NCBI GenBank assembly: GCA_009760855.2
Contig: WPIO01000055.1
Coordinates: 672,501 to 736,500 of the forward strand
Source of the DNA: Cristatella mucedo
Taxonomy: Eukaryota > Bryozoa > Phylactolaemata > Cristatellidae
DNA: 64,000 bases
Direction: 5' to 3'
This document shows positions 16,337-26,464 of this stretch, in pieces. The position numbers and the translations under genes are program-made. Numbering within the stretch: position 1 is the first letter of the stretch; the number at the start of each line of letters is the position of its first letter. Under the pieces are notes generated by a model. The model did not search any database and was not told the origin of the DNA. It saw nothing but the letters and a program-made list of their open reading frames with translations.

Positions 16337-19300
16337 CTGCCAAGGTCGCGGCGCTCACGTCATGCAGGTCACGAACTAGCAAATGCTCGAAAGTTCATTG
16401 AGAGCGACGGCCCACGCGAGCAGGCGCTTCGAGTGAGCGCGCAAATTTCAGCATAAGCGGGCGAAGCAAGACGGCACGTGACCAGGGAAGAGAGCCAAAG
16501 AGACGGCATCCATGATAGAAGACAGGCAGAAAGTCGGTCGGGCGGCGCCATTCAAGCATCGAGCTTTGCATCACCTGCAGGAACGAACAGCTCTGGGAGC
16601 GGTAGTTTCTCCTCGAACCTTCCAGTCCATAGAGGTGGCGTATGCCGTAGGCATAGCGCCTGCCGCTTGCACACCAGCTGTGAGTGCAGCGCGCCTCAGC
16701 GCCGCTGCCAGCCACTCGGTCGTAGTTACACGGCCGGGAATATTCGTCCCTCCAAAACCTCATGGCTTCTTCTACCGGTAGGCCGATGCTTTTCAGGAAA
16801 AGGCTATAGGATATCTGCAAAATGGACGAAGAATGTGCCGTGCCTACGGCCAGCACTCAAGATTAAGGTGGGGGATTCCACCTCGGCGTTGGTCGATGCA
16901 GCTGGCTGCGTAGTACAAGCCAACTCCGGCGAGCTCGAGGGTGATGCAGAGCAAATCCGAGAAAGCCTCACGCAGCCGTCGTACGAAAACATGCATTTCG
17001 ATGGATGAACAAATGGGGAGCTCATTCGCTCTGGCACAGGGGGATCCATTCACATGGCTTGCGTGTGTATACAGTCGAATCCACTTATCTGAATGTGCTC
17101 GGACCGGCAAATGGCCATTCATTCATAGGTCATAGGCGGAGTATTCCTATATGAGGAGTGAGACTAGTATAGCTAGAGCAAATCTCAGATTGCTATTCTT
17201 ATAACCGGAGTCTTCATATATCCGATATTCTTATATGGGAAGTCGACTGAAAACATTCGTGTAATTACAAGATAATGCTTAATAAGCAAGAAAAAATAAA
17301 TAATTTTTGTTAAGGAGTGCAATCAAAAGGCTCACTCAAGAACAAGACACTAACAGAAAAGCAAGTGGTGGGAGGGCTAGAAGTAACAGACTGGTGGTCA
17401 AGATGGACGGTATTACTTTACAAACCTGACACGTGAACTTGAATAACGCAGAAATAAACTATGCTGGCCTGTTACTTCACTGTTGCCACACGCACACACC
17501 CCACCCCGCATGTTGAGTGAAGAGCCACACTTGGCTACAGGCAGTGAGCAGAAGCGCGATGTGAGCATGGTGGCCGTCGTGCAGTACACCACACAGCTGC
17601 TCCACGCAAAAAGTATGAAAGATTCATTATTGTAGAGCACAGATAACGCCTAAGTTGCCTTTTAAGAGGCTCAGTTTCTGGATGAGATCGCATTCTTACT
17701 TTCCGGTGGAGACAGAGAGGCCGCCGACAGCAAAGCACACTATTGCGTCGCACGATCGCTCGTTGTAGTTTGGGCCGAGCATCTGCACGATAGCACCAAC
17801 AACAACAACCCATCTTGGCTCATTTAACAACCTAATTTGTATAGCAGCAGAAGCAGCCTTAACCTTGGTTATCACCATTATCGCGCTTGCAGATGGCAAT
17901 AACGGATCACCCACCACAGGATTCAAACCAACGACCGCGGTCATGAAGAATGTATGTATCTCCGTCTGTAGCTCCACAAAGACCATGTGACTGTTATGCA
18001 GGAGAGTTTTGTACAGCGCACTGGCAGCCTAAGTGGCTCTCGGTACGCATTCGGTAGCCAACAGACTTCATCTCATGCAACAACGAGAAAGCGAGAAGCA
18101 TAGCAAAGTCATGAAAGCAGTTGAGGTAGCAAGCAGCGTGGAAGTAACAGCTCTGGACGGCTGGAACGGATGTGCCAAAGAAGTCGAAGAGCAAGCACCT
18201 TACCTCCTGGGCTATCGCATTACGGCCTAGTCAAAAGGAGCAACATGCAGCAACATCCCAGCAGTGGACAGCATCGGCTGGCGGCAGCAGCGGGCAATGG
18301 TGGTGGCAGCAGCAGCAGCGGTAGCATTGGCAGTAATCGGAGGCCGTAGCAGCAGCGGTGGGTGGCAGCAATGGCAACAGCAGCGGACGGCAGCAAAGGC
18401 AACAGGAGCAGGTGGCAGCAGTGAATGACGGCGGCAGAAGTAGTACACAGGATGGCAGCAGCAGCAACGGGAAGGGGGGACGGGGGCGGGGCCGGGGCTG
18501 ACCCTCGAGTGGTGCCTCAGACGGTGCCTGAGCCTCAGCGTGTGATGCAGGTGGCTCATGCACGGCGGAAAGAAGCGCGCCTCGTGGTCGACGTCGTTGC
18601 ACGTGATCGTACTGCACGAGGAGCCTGTGCCTCCGGACTCGTTGCCAAGCAGCCAGCCGCTGCTGCTGCTGCCCCTCCTCCTGGTCAGGTACCACTCCTG
18701 CAAAGCAGTCCTCGAGTGACGAATCGACATCCGGATGCCGCCACAGGACTGTCGCCGCTTCAGCGCAACGACAGGCGCAAGCCGAGCTCGCAGTCAAGAG
18801 GTGCGTCCTGCTAAATAATCGCACAGCATGTGCATTTGTGTCAGCGCCACTCTGCAAAGCTAAAAAGACCAAGTGGCTGTAAAGCTGGGGTGAGTTTTCT
18901 GTGGCGCACTGACAGCCGGAGCGGCTTTTGATGCACATGAGATAGCCAGAAGACTGCATCTCGAACAACATAGAGAAAAATGTGTAGCTTGTCCGAGCGC
19001 GGAGGATGGCTGGCCGACTAAGCAAGTACTTTAGGCTGAAAAGGATGTGCCAGAGTCGATATCAGAACGAGATGCATATGCTGTGATGCCGATCTGGTTT
19101 GGCATAGAGGTAAGATGCTTGCCATTAACGACCAAGGTCGCGGGCTCCAGCCGTATGGCATATGCAAAGGGCCTGGATACAGATTAAGTTCTCTTTAAGT
19201 GTAATGCAGATGAATTACATTAATTTTTCATATCGTTGCTCCACGACGTCGAGAGCGAGTTCCACAGTCTAGGATCAGCTCTTGTCTTTAAGCAAAAGAA

Positions 19301-22300
19301 ATGGACTGTTGATATAGCATATTGAGAGAACCTGATAGGCTTAAACTGGTGCAGCAGCTCAGCTAGGATAATGAAGGAGCCTTAGTGAGTTGTGCCGAGC
19401 TTCGAGGTCAAACTAAACATTTTCTGTATATAAGCCGAACCTAGATCACGATAAACTAAGTAATTTTTCCAGTCTTCATTCTGCCGTTTATATCTAAATA
19501 CACTTGAACGAGTAACGGTCCAGCAGCTAGCCGATTACACCAGTTCGTCAGATTTTGCAAGGAAGTCCCAGTTGGTATTTAGAGCTAATCATTCTGCAGA
19601 AACTGCTCTGCTAAAGGTCTATCGCGATCTTCTGATCAATGCTGACCAGGAGAGGCATCTCGGCCGTCTCTCGGCTCTACAACATCTCTAATCTATCAGC
19701 ACCTACTCACACCACTAATCACCAGATCCTACCAGAGTGCCTCTCAGCATTCCTAGGTATTGCTAACACAAGTGATTAACTGGATTAGGTCCTACCTCAG
19801 TGACAGATGTCAAGAGTGCAGATATAAATGGCTGTCGGCCATCGACAGAGCACTTGAACTATTGGGTATCACAGATTTTGTTCTTCGGTCCCCTTATTTT
19901 TACTATCAATACTATACCTTTGGCCGATCGCCAAATACAATCTCGGCTTCAATTTCTCTTCCTATGCCACTCAGCTAGATTTATCCATAGGTCTTTCTCA
20001 GCCTTGCCCTGCATCCAACTCACTTACCTCCCGTGCATCATGCCTGGACGACATTGGCACTTGGTTGACCACCAATTTGCTGAATCTTAACGATGATAAC
20101 CAACCTAAGACCAACCTTAGGAAAACCTAGTGTCACCCTTAAGCTAGAAGACCTCACCCTCAAGATGAGTTCATTTAGTATCACTCCACTGACGTCTGCT
20201 CGTGATCTGCTGTGCTATTCCAAATAGAATTGTATTTGGATGAGCACATTGCCTCCATGGTCAAGTCGGCCTACTTTCAGGTGAGAACAATTAACAAAAA
20301 TCAGGGTCAGCATAGGTAATAAGTAAGACAGCCGAAATAGTTCACATGTATGTGACATCGTGTCTAGATTACTGCAACTCATCCATTCGACTTCAAGATT
20401 CCCTATCTGGCCTTTCCGGTTGCTTCACTCGCTTGCACCAGTCATACCACCAAGTCATACTCCCCAGCTTCCAGTCGACTCACCATTACTTGCACTAAAT
20501 CGAATGATTTTGCCGACCGGGCCTTCAGCTTATACGAACTGAAAATATCGACCTTGCTTCCGGCCTCTGTCACCACGTACAATGACTTAGCACCACTCAA
20601 GTCTAGTAAGAGTTCTGTTACCCCCAGCTCTCCTCCTCGAGCACCACGTCTCTCTCTCTCCCCTCTGTCTTTCTCTCTGAGCACCAGATAGATTGTCCCT
20701 TTTTTGTTTCTGTTTCTGCTTTTCATGCTTACCTGTGCATGATTCAGTGCACATTACTAAGCAGGGGTCCAACTAACCAGTGGCCATGGGTGGCTTCTAG
20801 TATTTTTGTACACTTTTCATGGCATGATATCAGGCACGTAATAAACTCTTAGTAATTGCAGCTAGTTGTAAAGTGCCCAATAGAACAAATGTATGGTATC
20901 TGTAAGTTGCTCTAAAAAGACCTATTATTACTATTAATATTGCAAACAGTCCGAAGTGGGCGTGTATCGGCAGACATTGACTAATGGGAACATCAAACCT
21001 CACACTAAAAGCAAGCACGTCGATCTCTGAGATGCATAACCGAGGACAGCCCAGGCTTGCTAACTGCAAAAATAAGGCTTCACAGATGAAGCTAGTTAGG
21101 ATCCGCACACGGAGACGATCTATACGATATCCATAGATAGAATAGGAAGTAGAGGAAGGAGCAGTGGCAGCGGGTGGAGGGACAGCGGCAGAGTCAGCGC
21201 TGCCTGCACCTTGCCCTCAGTCATCGACAACATCCGGAAGGAGAACAGGGCCGCCTCGGCGCGGCAAAAGAAGTCTACAGCTCGCGGCTCTGACTGCAGC
21301 ACAGCCTGCAAAGATGCAGTGATTCTGCAGTGCCGGATTCCCGTGTCACTGCCAGCACCACATACCTGGACGCGTCTCAGGAGGCCAGCGAAGCGCTGAT
21401 CGTCGCTGGCGGCCTTGGCACAGCGTCGAGCGCCCTCTCTCGTGACACGGGCAGACAGCTGCCGCTCGAAGAGGCCGACGAGAACAGGAAGCGCATCGCA
21501 GCACCGAACCGTGGCGACGCCTCGCGACAGCACCACGGCTCGGGCGGCGACCAGCGGCAGCACGTCCTGGAAGGGTATGCGCAGCAGCAGCAGCTCCTCC
21601 TCGGAGGTGCCTGCAGCGGCCCCAGCTGCGCCGGCGGTGGCAACCGTGCGGCGCTGGCGTCTCGTCAGAGCCTCAGCAAAGTCTCGCGGCGGCACCTGCT
21701 CCAGGACGGAGAGCAGGAGCGAGCAGGGCGCACCGTCGGCGGCGCAGGCGAGCAGCGGGGCACTCTCGGGCAGCAGCAGGTGCCGCCGCGTCGTCCTCAG
21801 TGCTGCCTGCACCTCGCCCTCAGTCATCGACGACATCCGGAAGGAGAACAGGGCCGCCTCGGCGCGACAAAAGAAGTCGTACAGCTCGCGGCTCTGACTG
21901 CAGCACAGCCTGCAAAGATGCAGTGACAATTGCAGCGATTCGATCGAGCTTCCTTTGCAGCAAATGTAAAGTGCCTAGAAAGAGATCGAGTTCAAATGCA
22001 TTATTATTATTATTATTATTGTTATCGAGCAGCACCAGTGGGCAAGCAGCAAGTTGCCCGCTAGCACGCAGAGAGATGCCCCAGAGCTGCACACCGCTGA
22101 ATGGTGTCGGCAGGCCCATTCTAAGCCCAGGAAAAAACGCATTCTAAGCCTGGGTCTTCCAGGAAAAAACCGGCCACGAGGCAAGATGCAAATTTTAAGA
22201 GAGGCATTAGTCGGAGAGTCGAACAAAACAAGCTCACAATGTCAAGTGTGCGAGGCAGCTGGATTTTAGCCAGGCATAGGAGAAAGGGCATCGGGCAAAT

Positions 22301-24639
22301 AAAATCGGTGGCGGAATGCTGGTACTCAATTAAAAAATGCTAGCCGATTCAACAGCAGCAATTACAGAGCAGCAGCAGTGGAGATTAAGTGGCTTTCACC
22401 CAGGCTTGCAGCTGGTTAACAAAGATCGTCTGCTCTAGAACTCGACCTAATATTGGCATCACACAGTGCAAGCACCTTACTGCCAAGCTAAAGCCAGCAA
22501 CCATGCAGATCTGCAAGGGTGAGCTAGTTTGTTTGAAAGCTGCTGTCAAACTATCTTGATCTGCAATGGTTTGTCGGCGATGGCACCCAGAGCAGCTCTG
22601 AGATGCTCAAAGCAGCAAGACTTGCGGTTGCTGTCGGAGGCCTCAGGCACTTAGAGCATTCGCTAGTCAGCAGAGGTTTAGCGAGAACCAGTGCTGCTAG
22701 CGAAGCCCGTGCCAAGAAACCTGCACTACATTCGCTTGAGGTCGCTAGTGCCGACAGGCAGGCAGTCGCAAGGTCACCGGGGTCACCGGACATTTGCCAC
22801 GATCAAACTTCGCCACAGGTACACCAGAAACCTTCACCAACTTCCTGATCTGCCGCCTGTTGCCTTTGCACAGAGCTCCAATACTCCTAAAAGAGGCTCA
22901 GTCTACAGAGAAACTCCGCGCATGCATTCTAATTAGAGACTGGCTCTCCGAAAGAATAAATTTCCGGCGTCGGATGTGTAGTGCCAGAACTCGTAAACGT
23001 TTCCCAAGCCGCATTCATAGTCCGCTGATTTGGATAAATGTGAGATAATTGATAATAAAGGAGATAAATGTGGGCAAGCTAATGTGTATTGAAAAAGCAC
23101 TGATTTACATCGTCCTGCTCTACCTAATCGGCAGGCATAGCTGTAAGTTGTGGCCAACAGACGCTGTGGCAAATGAAAGTTAATAAGAATAAAACCTTCA
23201 TATAGCCACGCGTGAGAAATATATTTCATTCTGAGCACTTTTACATATACTGGAAAGGATGTCAGTTTGTTACCAATAACGTGCACCGATATCAGCTTGT
23301 ATGAGCACATAAATGGACCGTAACAGAGCCCGAGCAAATGCTGTTTGGAACAGGTCGGTTTTAACTTGCTACGTAGTAAAGTAAGTGAATGGCATGACGT
23401 CAATCGACGATGATTTCCAGGCATCGAAGGCACACGAGCTGAAGATGCGGTCTCTACGGCAGGATTTGAGAGTGTGCTGGAAACACAGCTGAACGATTTG
23501 AATCACAACGCGGGTGACACGATGCGAGGCCGGATCATGAAGCATTCCCGATAGGTAGGCCGGAACAAGAGAATGAAGGGAACTACAAGTGAGAGACAGA
23601 ACCTTGATGTCGGTATGCTGCTTTGTGGAGAGTCACAGCAGGTCAGCGAGAATTGGCGTGATGTGGCAGCTCACGACAGACAAGTCTGTCTAGCTGAGAG
23701 CCAACTGTAAGCGTCGAATTGCACGTGCAAGAAAACCTGCAAGTAGTGAATTACAGAAGTCTACACGCTCGACACGGGACGTCAAACAAGTACGGGAAAA
23801 AATCTTAGCTGCTTAAACAGCCTCTTTTTGTATAGAGACAGAAGAGCCTTGATGGCTATCACCACCGCTTGCAGTCGCGATAAAGGATCGCCCACCAAGG
23901 AATCGAACCCACGACCTCAAGACCGAGGTCATGAAAGCAACCGCCTTACCTAGTACGGGCCATCACGACTGAACGAATGTTGAGGCGAATGCCCTCGCTA
24001 CATCGCCGGGCTTGAGCTAGTTCCATGACGGTCATGCACAACCGAATATCGGCCTGGTTTAATTTCTAGGACGCCAAAGTGGGCCGGCAATAGAGCGCTC
24101 GGACAAGCTCAACAGCTTCGTGCACGACGCGCTCTGCGTCACAAACCTCGCCGTGAAATGAGACACGGCGTCCTTGACGGTGCCCTCGAGCACGTAATTC
24201 GCACTGTCGGACTGTATCACTTCTTCGAAGAGGCTCTTCAATGCTTCCTGGTCGTTTTCACACTCCAAAACTCGCTGCAAAAAGCCGAGCCTCGCGAGGC
24301 ACGCCTTCTCGATCTCGTCGAAAGGTACGGTGCCCGACGGCAGCCTTATGTAGAACACTGCCATTGCCAAGTGCGGACGACAGCAAGATGCGTACTTGAA
24401 ACCGGAAGCAGCGCCACTTAGCAGAGGAGGCTTTGCGATCTGGGTTTGTTCTCCATTTTCAGCCGGACACAGCGGCCGTGCGAAAGTCAGCGTGCGGGGA
24501 AACTCAGCCGCGCCCACAATGCAGCTAAATGGATTCGCTGTGCCAATGTTAGTGAAGGTTGTCCCTTCGCTAGGTATTGAAGAGTCGGGTAACCGTTGGC
24601 CGTTTGCGGCGATGCGCTAGTGCGAGCTTACGTCTTCAT
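15992..24639 (-). CDS. PRIM2: PRIM2, DNA primase large subunit
   Basis: Six coding exons (24639-24632, 24416-24147, 21909-21366, 18697-18503, 16814-16575, 16336-15992) give 533 residues against about 509 in mammals. The protein pairs with the catalytic PRIM1 subunit in the DNA polymerase alpha-primase complex and makes RNA primers in the nucleus. Family signatures in order: PFDEIEKACL; IPFQDVLPLVAARAV; FFPPCMSHLH; LFLKSIGLPVEEAMRFW; YAYGIRHLYG; GGCPFKH; LAACATF. The four cysteines expected to hold the 4Fe-4S cluster are at about residues 320, 415, 430 and 474, with spacing close to the human one. Oddities: about 13 extra residues before YGIRH (16640-16720), a low-complexity insert after EWYL, and a C-terminus after the last Cys that aligns poorly. 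The first exon is the least certain part. Confidence 0.9.
16575..16814 (-). CDS. PRIM2: PRIM2 exon 5, second Fe-S cysteine
   Basis: 80 codons from acceptor CCATTTTGCAG to donor GTGATG, both phase 0. SLFLKSIGLPVEEAMRFW and YAYGIRHLYG are diagnostic. SQSCSFLQ carries the second cluster Cys (residue 415). Between FWRDEY and YAYGIRH there are about 13 more residues than in vertebrates, with three extra cysteines. Confidence 0.92.
17815..17950 (-). mobile_element. SINE family A copy, truncated
   Basis: CCTAATTTGTATAGCAGCAG, GGATCACCCACCACAGG and B-box-like TTTGAATCC (minus) match the family. The A-box end is missing. It lies in PRIM2 intron 4. Confidence 0.65.
17950..18190 (-). repeat. Repeat family C copy
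   Basis: Minus-strand frame ends LLHEMKSVGYRMRTESHLG then CxC and a stop, like the copy at 13967-14240. Followed at 18192-18232 by a piece of SINE A (CACCTTACCTCCTGGGC). Confidence 0.6.
18240..18480. repeat. Imperfect CAGCAG/GGCAGCA trinucleotide tract
   Basis: About 240 bases of degenerate GCA repeats in PRIM2 intron 4, ending about 20 bases past the exon 4 donor. ORFs across it are composition artefacts. Confidence 0.8.
18503..18697 (-). CDS. PRIM2: PRIM2 exon 4, first Fe-S cysteine
   Basis: 65 codons from acceptor GACTGCTTTGCAG to a weak donor GTCAGC. Contains RFFPPCMSHLHHTLRLRHRL, matching the KSFPPCM...LH..L...H.LRH motif, with the first cluster Cys at residue 320. The Ser/Gly-rich part before it replaces the usual GKISLDQIDLLS-like stretch. 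The intron beside it carries the CAGCAG-rich repeat at 18240-18480. Confidence 0.85.
18820..19060 (-). repeat. Repeat family C copy
   Basis: Minus-strand reading LFEMQSSGYLMCIKSRSGC is a diverged version of the family C peptide. It lies just upstream of PRIM2 exon 4. Confidence 0.55.
19085..19235 (+). mobile_element. SINE family B copy, diverged
   Basis: GATCTGGTTTGGCATAGAGG at the start (A-box area), GACCAAGGTCGCGGGCTCCA (B-box area) and a tail with GATTAAGTTCTCTTTAAG, in the family order. Confidence 0.6.
19500..20600 (+). mobile_element. Very old LINE copy
   Basis: Scattered RT-region words: AGAGCTAATCATTCTGCAGA (the GFRANHSTE motif), TGGATTAGGTCCTACCTCAG, AAGCTAGAAGACCTCACCCTC. No frame survives for more than about 70 codons. 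Confidence 0.55.
21199..21322 (-). pseudogene. Decayed duplicate of the 5' end of PRIM2 exon 3
   Basis: 124 bases that match 21802-21926 (acceptor plus first 36 codons of exon 3) with about five differences. One base is lost in the codon after GAGCTGTA, which shifts the frame and gives a stop. It starts about 44 bases into the following intron. It retains an acceptor sequence. Confidence 0.9.
21366..21909 (-). CDS. PRIM2: PRIM2 exon 3, large exon
   Basis: 544 bases from acceptor CATCTTTGCAG to donor GTATGT. Starts LCCSQSRELYDFFCRAE, matching the CQSEELRRWF region, and includes IPFQDVLPLVAARAV and DDQRFAGLLRRVQ. The middle is unusually rich in Ala, Arg and Leu with high GC. It encodes a stretch that is split over several exons in vertebrates. 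Its first 110 bases plus the acceptor are duplicated at 21199-21322. Confidence 0.9.
21950..22022 (+). mobile_element. LINE family L tail only
   Basis: TTTGCAGCAAATGTAAAGTG, CTAGAAAGAGATCGAGTT and an ATT tail, about 40 bases upstream of the PRIM2 exon 3 acceptor. It is the shortest L copy in the window and lacks half of the hairpin. Confidence 0.75.
22335..22450 (-). mobile_element. SINE family A fragment
   Basis: GCTAGCCGATTCAACAGCAG and AAAGATCGTCTGCTCTAGAA resemble the 3' body and B-box area. Diverged. Confidence 0.5.
23060..23790 (-). mobile_element. Old LINE family L copy
   Basis: Contains reversed LINE words such as GGCATCGAAGGCACACGAGC, GATTTGAGAGTGTGCTGG and GTGATGTGGCAGCTCACGAC. 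The frame is lost. It lies in PRIM2 intron 2. Confidence 0.6.
23800..23975 (-). mobile_element. SINE family A, near full length
   Basis: Tail AGCTGCTTAAACAGCC, body with GATAAAGGATCGCCCACC, minus-strand B box GGTTCGATTCC and A-box area GGCCCGTACTAGGTAAGG. It lies in PRIM2 intron 2. Confidence 0.85.
24147..24416 (-). CDS. PRIM2: PRIM2 exon 2, N-terminal domain
   Basis: From acceptor CTCTGCTAAG to donor GTTTGT on the minus strand. Contains MAVFYIRLPSG, PFDEIEKACLARL and VKDAVSHFTA, matching the N-terminal domain. The last codon is split: AG here plus G from the next exon gives Arg, as in the family (R-L before a Cys-Gln-Ser motif). Confidence 0.8.
24632..24639 (-). CDS. PRIM2: PRIM2 proposed start exon (8 coding bases)
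   Basis: ATGAAGAC followed by donor GTAAGC on the minus strand. Its phase fits the acceptor before 24416. Without it the first in-frame ATG is at 24364, 20 codons inside the next exon, which would remove residues aligned to the conserved N-terminus. Purely a splice-fit argument. Confidence 0.5.
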
Positions 24640-24659
24640 TCTTCTCCTGGATAATTTAT

Positions 24660-24900
24660 CGCTAGAATACCGTTAATTGAACGAATTTCGCCGCTTCTTT
24701 TCCCCCACTCTTTTGGTTGACGCGTTTGCGCGAGGTCGCGCCCTCCGCCGCCCCGAACGAGGCCAGTCAAAACATTCGCATCCGCTTGTGTAATTTCGTA
24801 TTTCCGTACGAGGAGATCGCGACGCTATGACTTCGTCAGCTGCTAGCTAGTTGGCACGATCGTGGGCTGCGTGCGGCGATGGCGGCTAGTGGTAAACCAG
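24660..24900 (-). promoter_or_regulatory. Probable PRIM2 promoter region
   Basis: GC-rich, CpG-containing DNA just upstream of the proposed PRIM2 start (TTTGCGCGAGGTCGCGCCC at about 24725). There is no TATA box. CGATGGCGGCT at 24879-24889 resembles a YY1-type site and faces the other way. Inferred from position and composition only. Confidence 0.35.
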
Positions 24901-25875
24901 GTCGCTCAGTCAGGTCTACCGCCTGTCCGTGTCGCGGCTGGGGAAATAGTAAATGATGTTGCGTCAATGCTGGGTGCGTAGGCAAGGTGCCGTGGCCAAG
25001 TCAATCCATACAACACTTGCCGCATACGACTGTACTGCGAAGCAGCTGTCTCGGCACCAGTAGTGAGGCACGTGCGGATGCTGCGAAAATCAGCAGTCGC
25101 GTTTCCCCAATGACGGGAACTTCGCAGCTGCCGCATTACACAACCTATCTCCGACCTGCGCCGGATACCCGTCGAATTCAGCATTAACCTCTGCGGACTG
25201 TTATTCTTTCCGTTCCCTCACTCTAAATAATCCATGTGATATACTTCCAAATCGGGCTTTCCGTCACTGACCGTCCGCTTGCCTGTTTCAAGTCTGGTTT
25301 ATGTGTGCTTTTGTCACTCTACAATCCCTTGAAGACCGCGCCGCGATGCGTATTTTTACTTTTTACGCCACACACTTTTCATTCTCTCGCAGGTCTGCTC
25401 GAGAATTTAAAAATGCTAAGCATAAAATGAAAAAATAAACTTCAATTGATCTTTTGGTTTCTCTTTATATTCTATAGTACATCTTTTGCAAACCTTTAGA
25501 GACCTTTGTATGCTATAGCGTCCTATGTGAACTAAAACAGCGGAACAAAAGTCGTTTCTAAGACAGCATACATTTATATAGGTGATGTCTGAACTAAGAA
25601 AAAATATGCTAACCACAGATATGAAGAAGTTATGCAATTTAACACTGCAGTTTGATCATGCCTAACAAATCTGGCAGAGATAAGGTATACTCTGAAAGTT
25701 AGAAACATAGTCATAGCTTAAGGAGTAACAATTTCTAGTACATACATTCAATCTGTTCCTAGTGTATCTCATGTAGTTTCAACTTTTTCAGCAGTATCTG
25801 CAATGATAGTAGTAGTTGATGGTGTTCTCGCTGAAATACAAATGCGCAAGAACAACTGTAGAGACAAATTCAAAC

Positions 25876-25968
25876 ATGACGCATGTATTGTCTGATGTAA
25901 TAATAACAAAAGAAGAAATTGAAGATATTATAATGGAAAGTTCACGACAAGCAACTACACCTGTTTAA
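25876..25968 (+). pseudogene. Short ORF fragment in AT-rich block
   Basis: 30 codons with a charged core (ITKEEIEDIIMESS) and AT-rich codon use. No family recognised. Confidence 0.3.
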
Positions 25969-25984
25969 TTGCTTGTAGTTCTTC

Positions 25985-26235
25985 TCTAACAAAACTTCTT
26001 TTATCTTTTAACATCATCGACCCAAAAACGTACTGGCTGGTCTTTCATAACCATTATTCTAACAATAATATGCTTCGTTAAGCTCCATATAAGATCTTTA
26101 GCTCTTGTTGTTCGTATTTCATCTTCACCTTCACCCGGTTCTAGTAAATATCCAACGGCTGTTCCAAGTTATAGTAACTCCTCTTGTTTTCCTAATTTTC
26201 TACGGAACTCTGGTTTCTATAGTTAAACTCTTGTT
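25985..26235 (-). pseudogene. Broken ORF in AT-rich block
   Basis: The minus strand reads coding-like for about 70 codons with one internal stop, including YLLEPGEGEDEIRTTRAKDL and QPVRFWVDDVKR. No start is visible and no family is recognised. Confidence 0.35.
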
Positions 26236-26464
26236 TTTTTAGCTTTAGCTGGTTATTCTCCTGTTGAGCTTGTAATGTTATTGTTAAGATAATCTAAAAT
26301 CCTGGGTCAATTCTTAATCCATTCTTTTTTCTAACATAATCTCTTTTATTAGGACTTTCTAATTCTTTTTCACACCTGTGCAATAAAAGCTCTCTGCTAT
26401 GGTCCGATTCATTCTTTCAAATAAGGCAACACTCTTCTTGCTAGTAGCTTCTTTTAAACGTGTT

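Noticed and set aside
18231-19025. 264-codon minus-strand ORF as one gene
   Set aside because: Only 18503-18697 is PRIM2 exon 4. The rest is GCA repeat on one side and family C repeat on the other.
21120-21929. Single 269-codon minus-strand ORF as one PRIM2 exon
   Set aside because: Alignment and the GTATGT donor end the exon at 21366. The remainder is intron carrying the decayed duplicate.
24906-25184. 92-codon minus-strand ORF as a PRIM2 upstream exon
   Set aside because: No match to the primase N-terminus, and the start exon at 24632-24639 fits the phase better.
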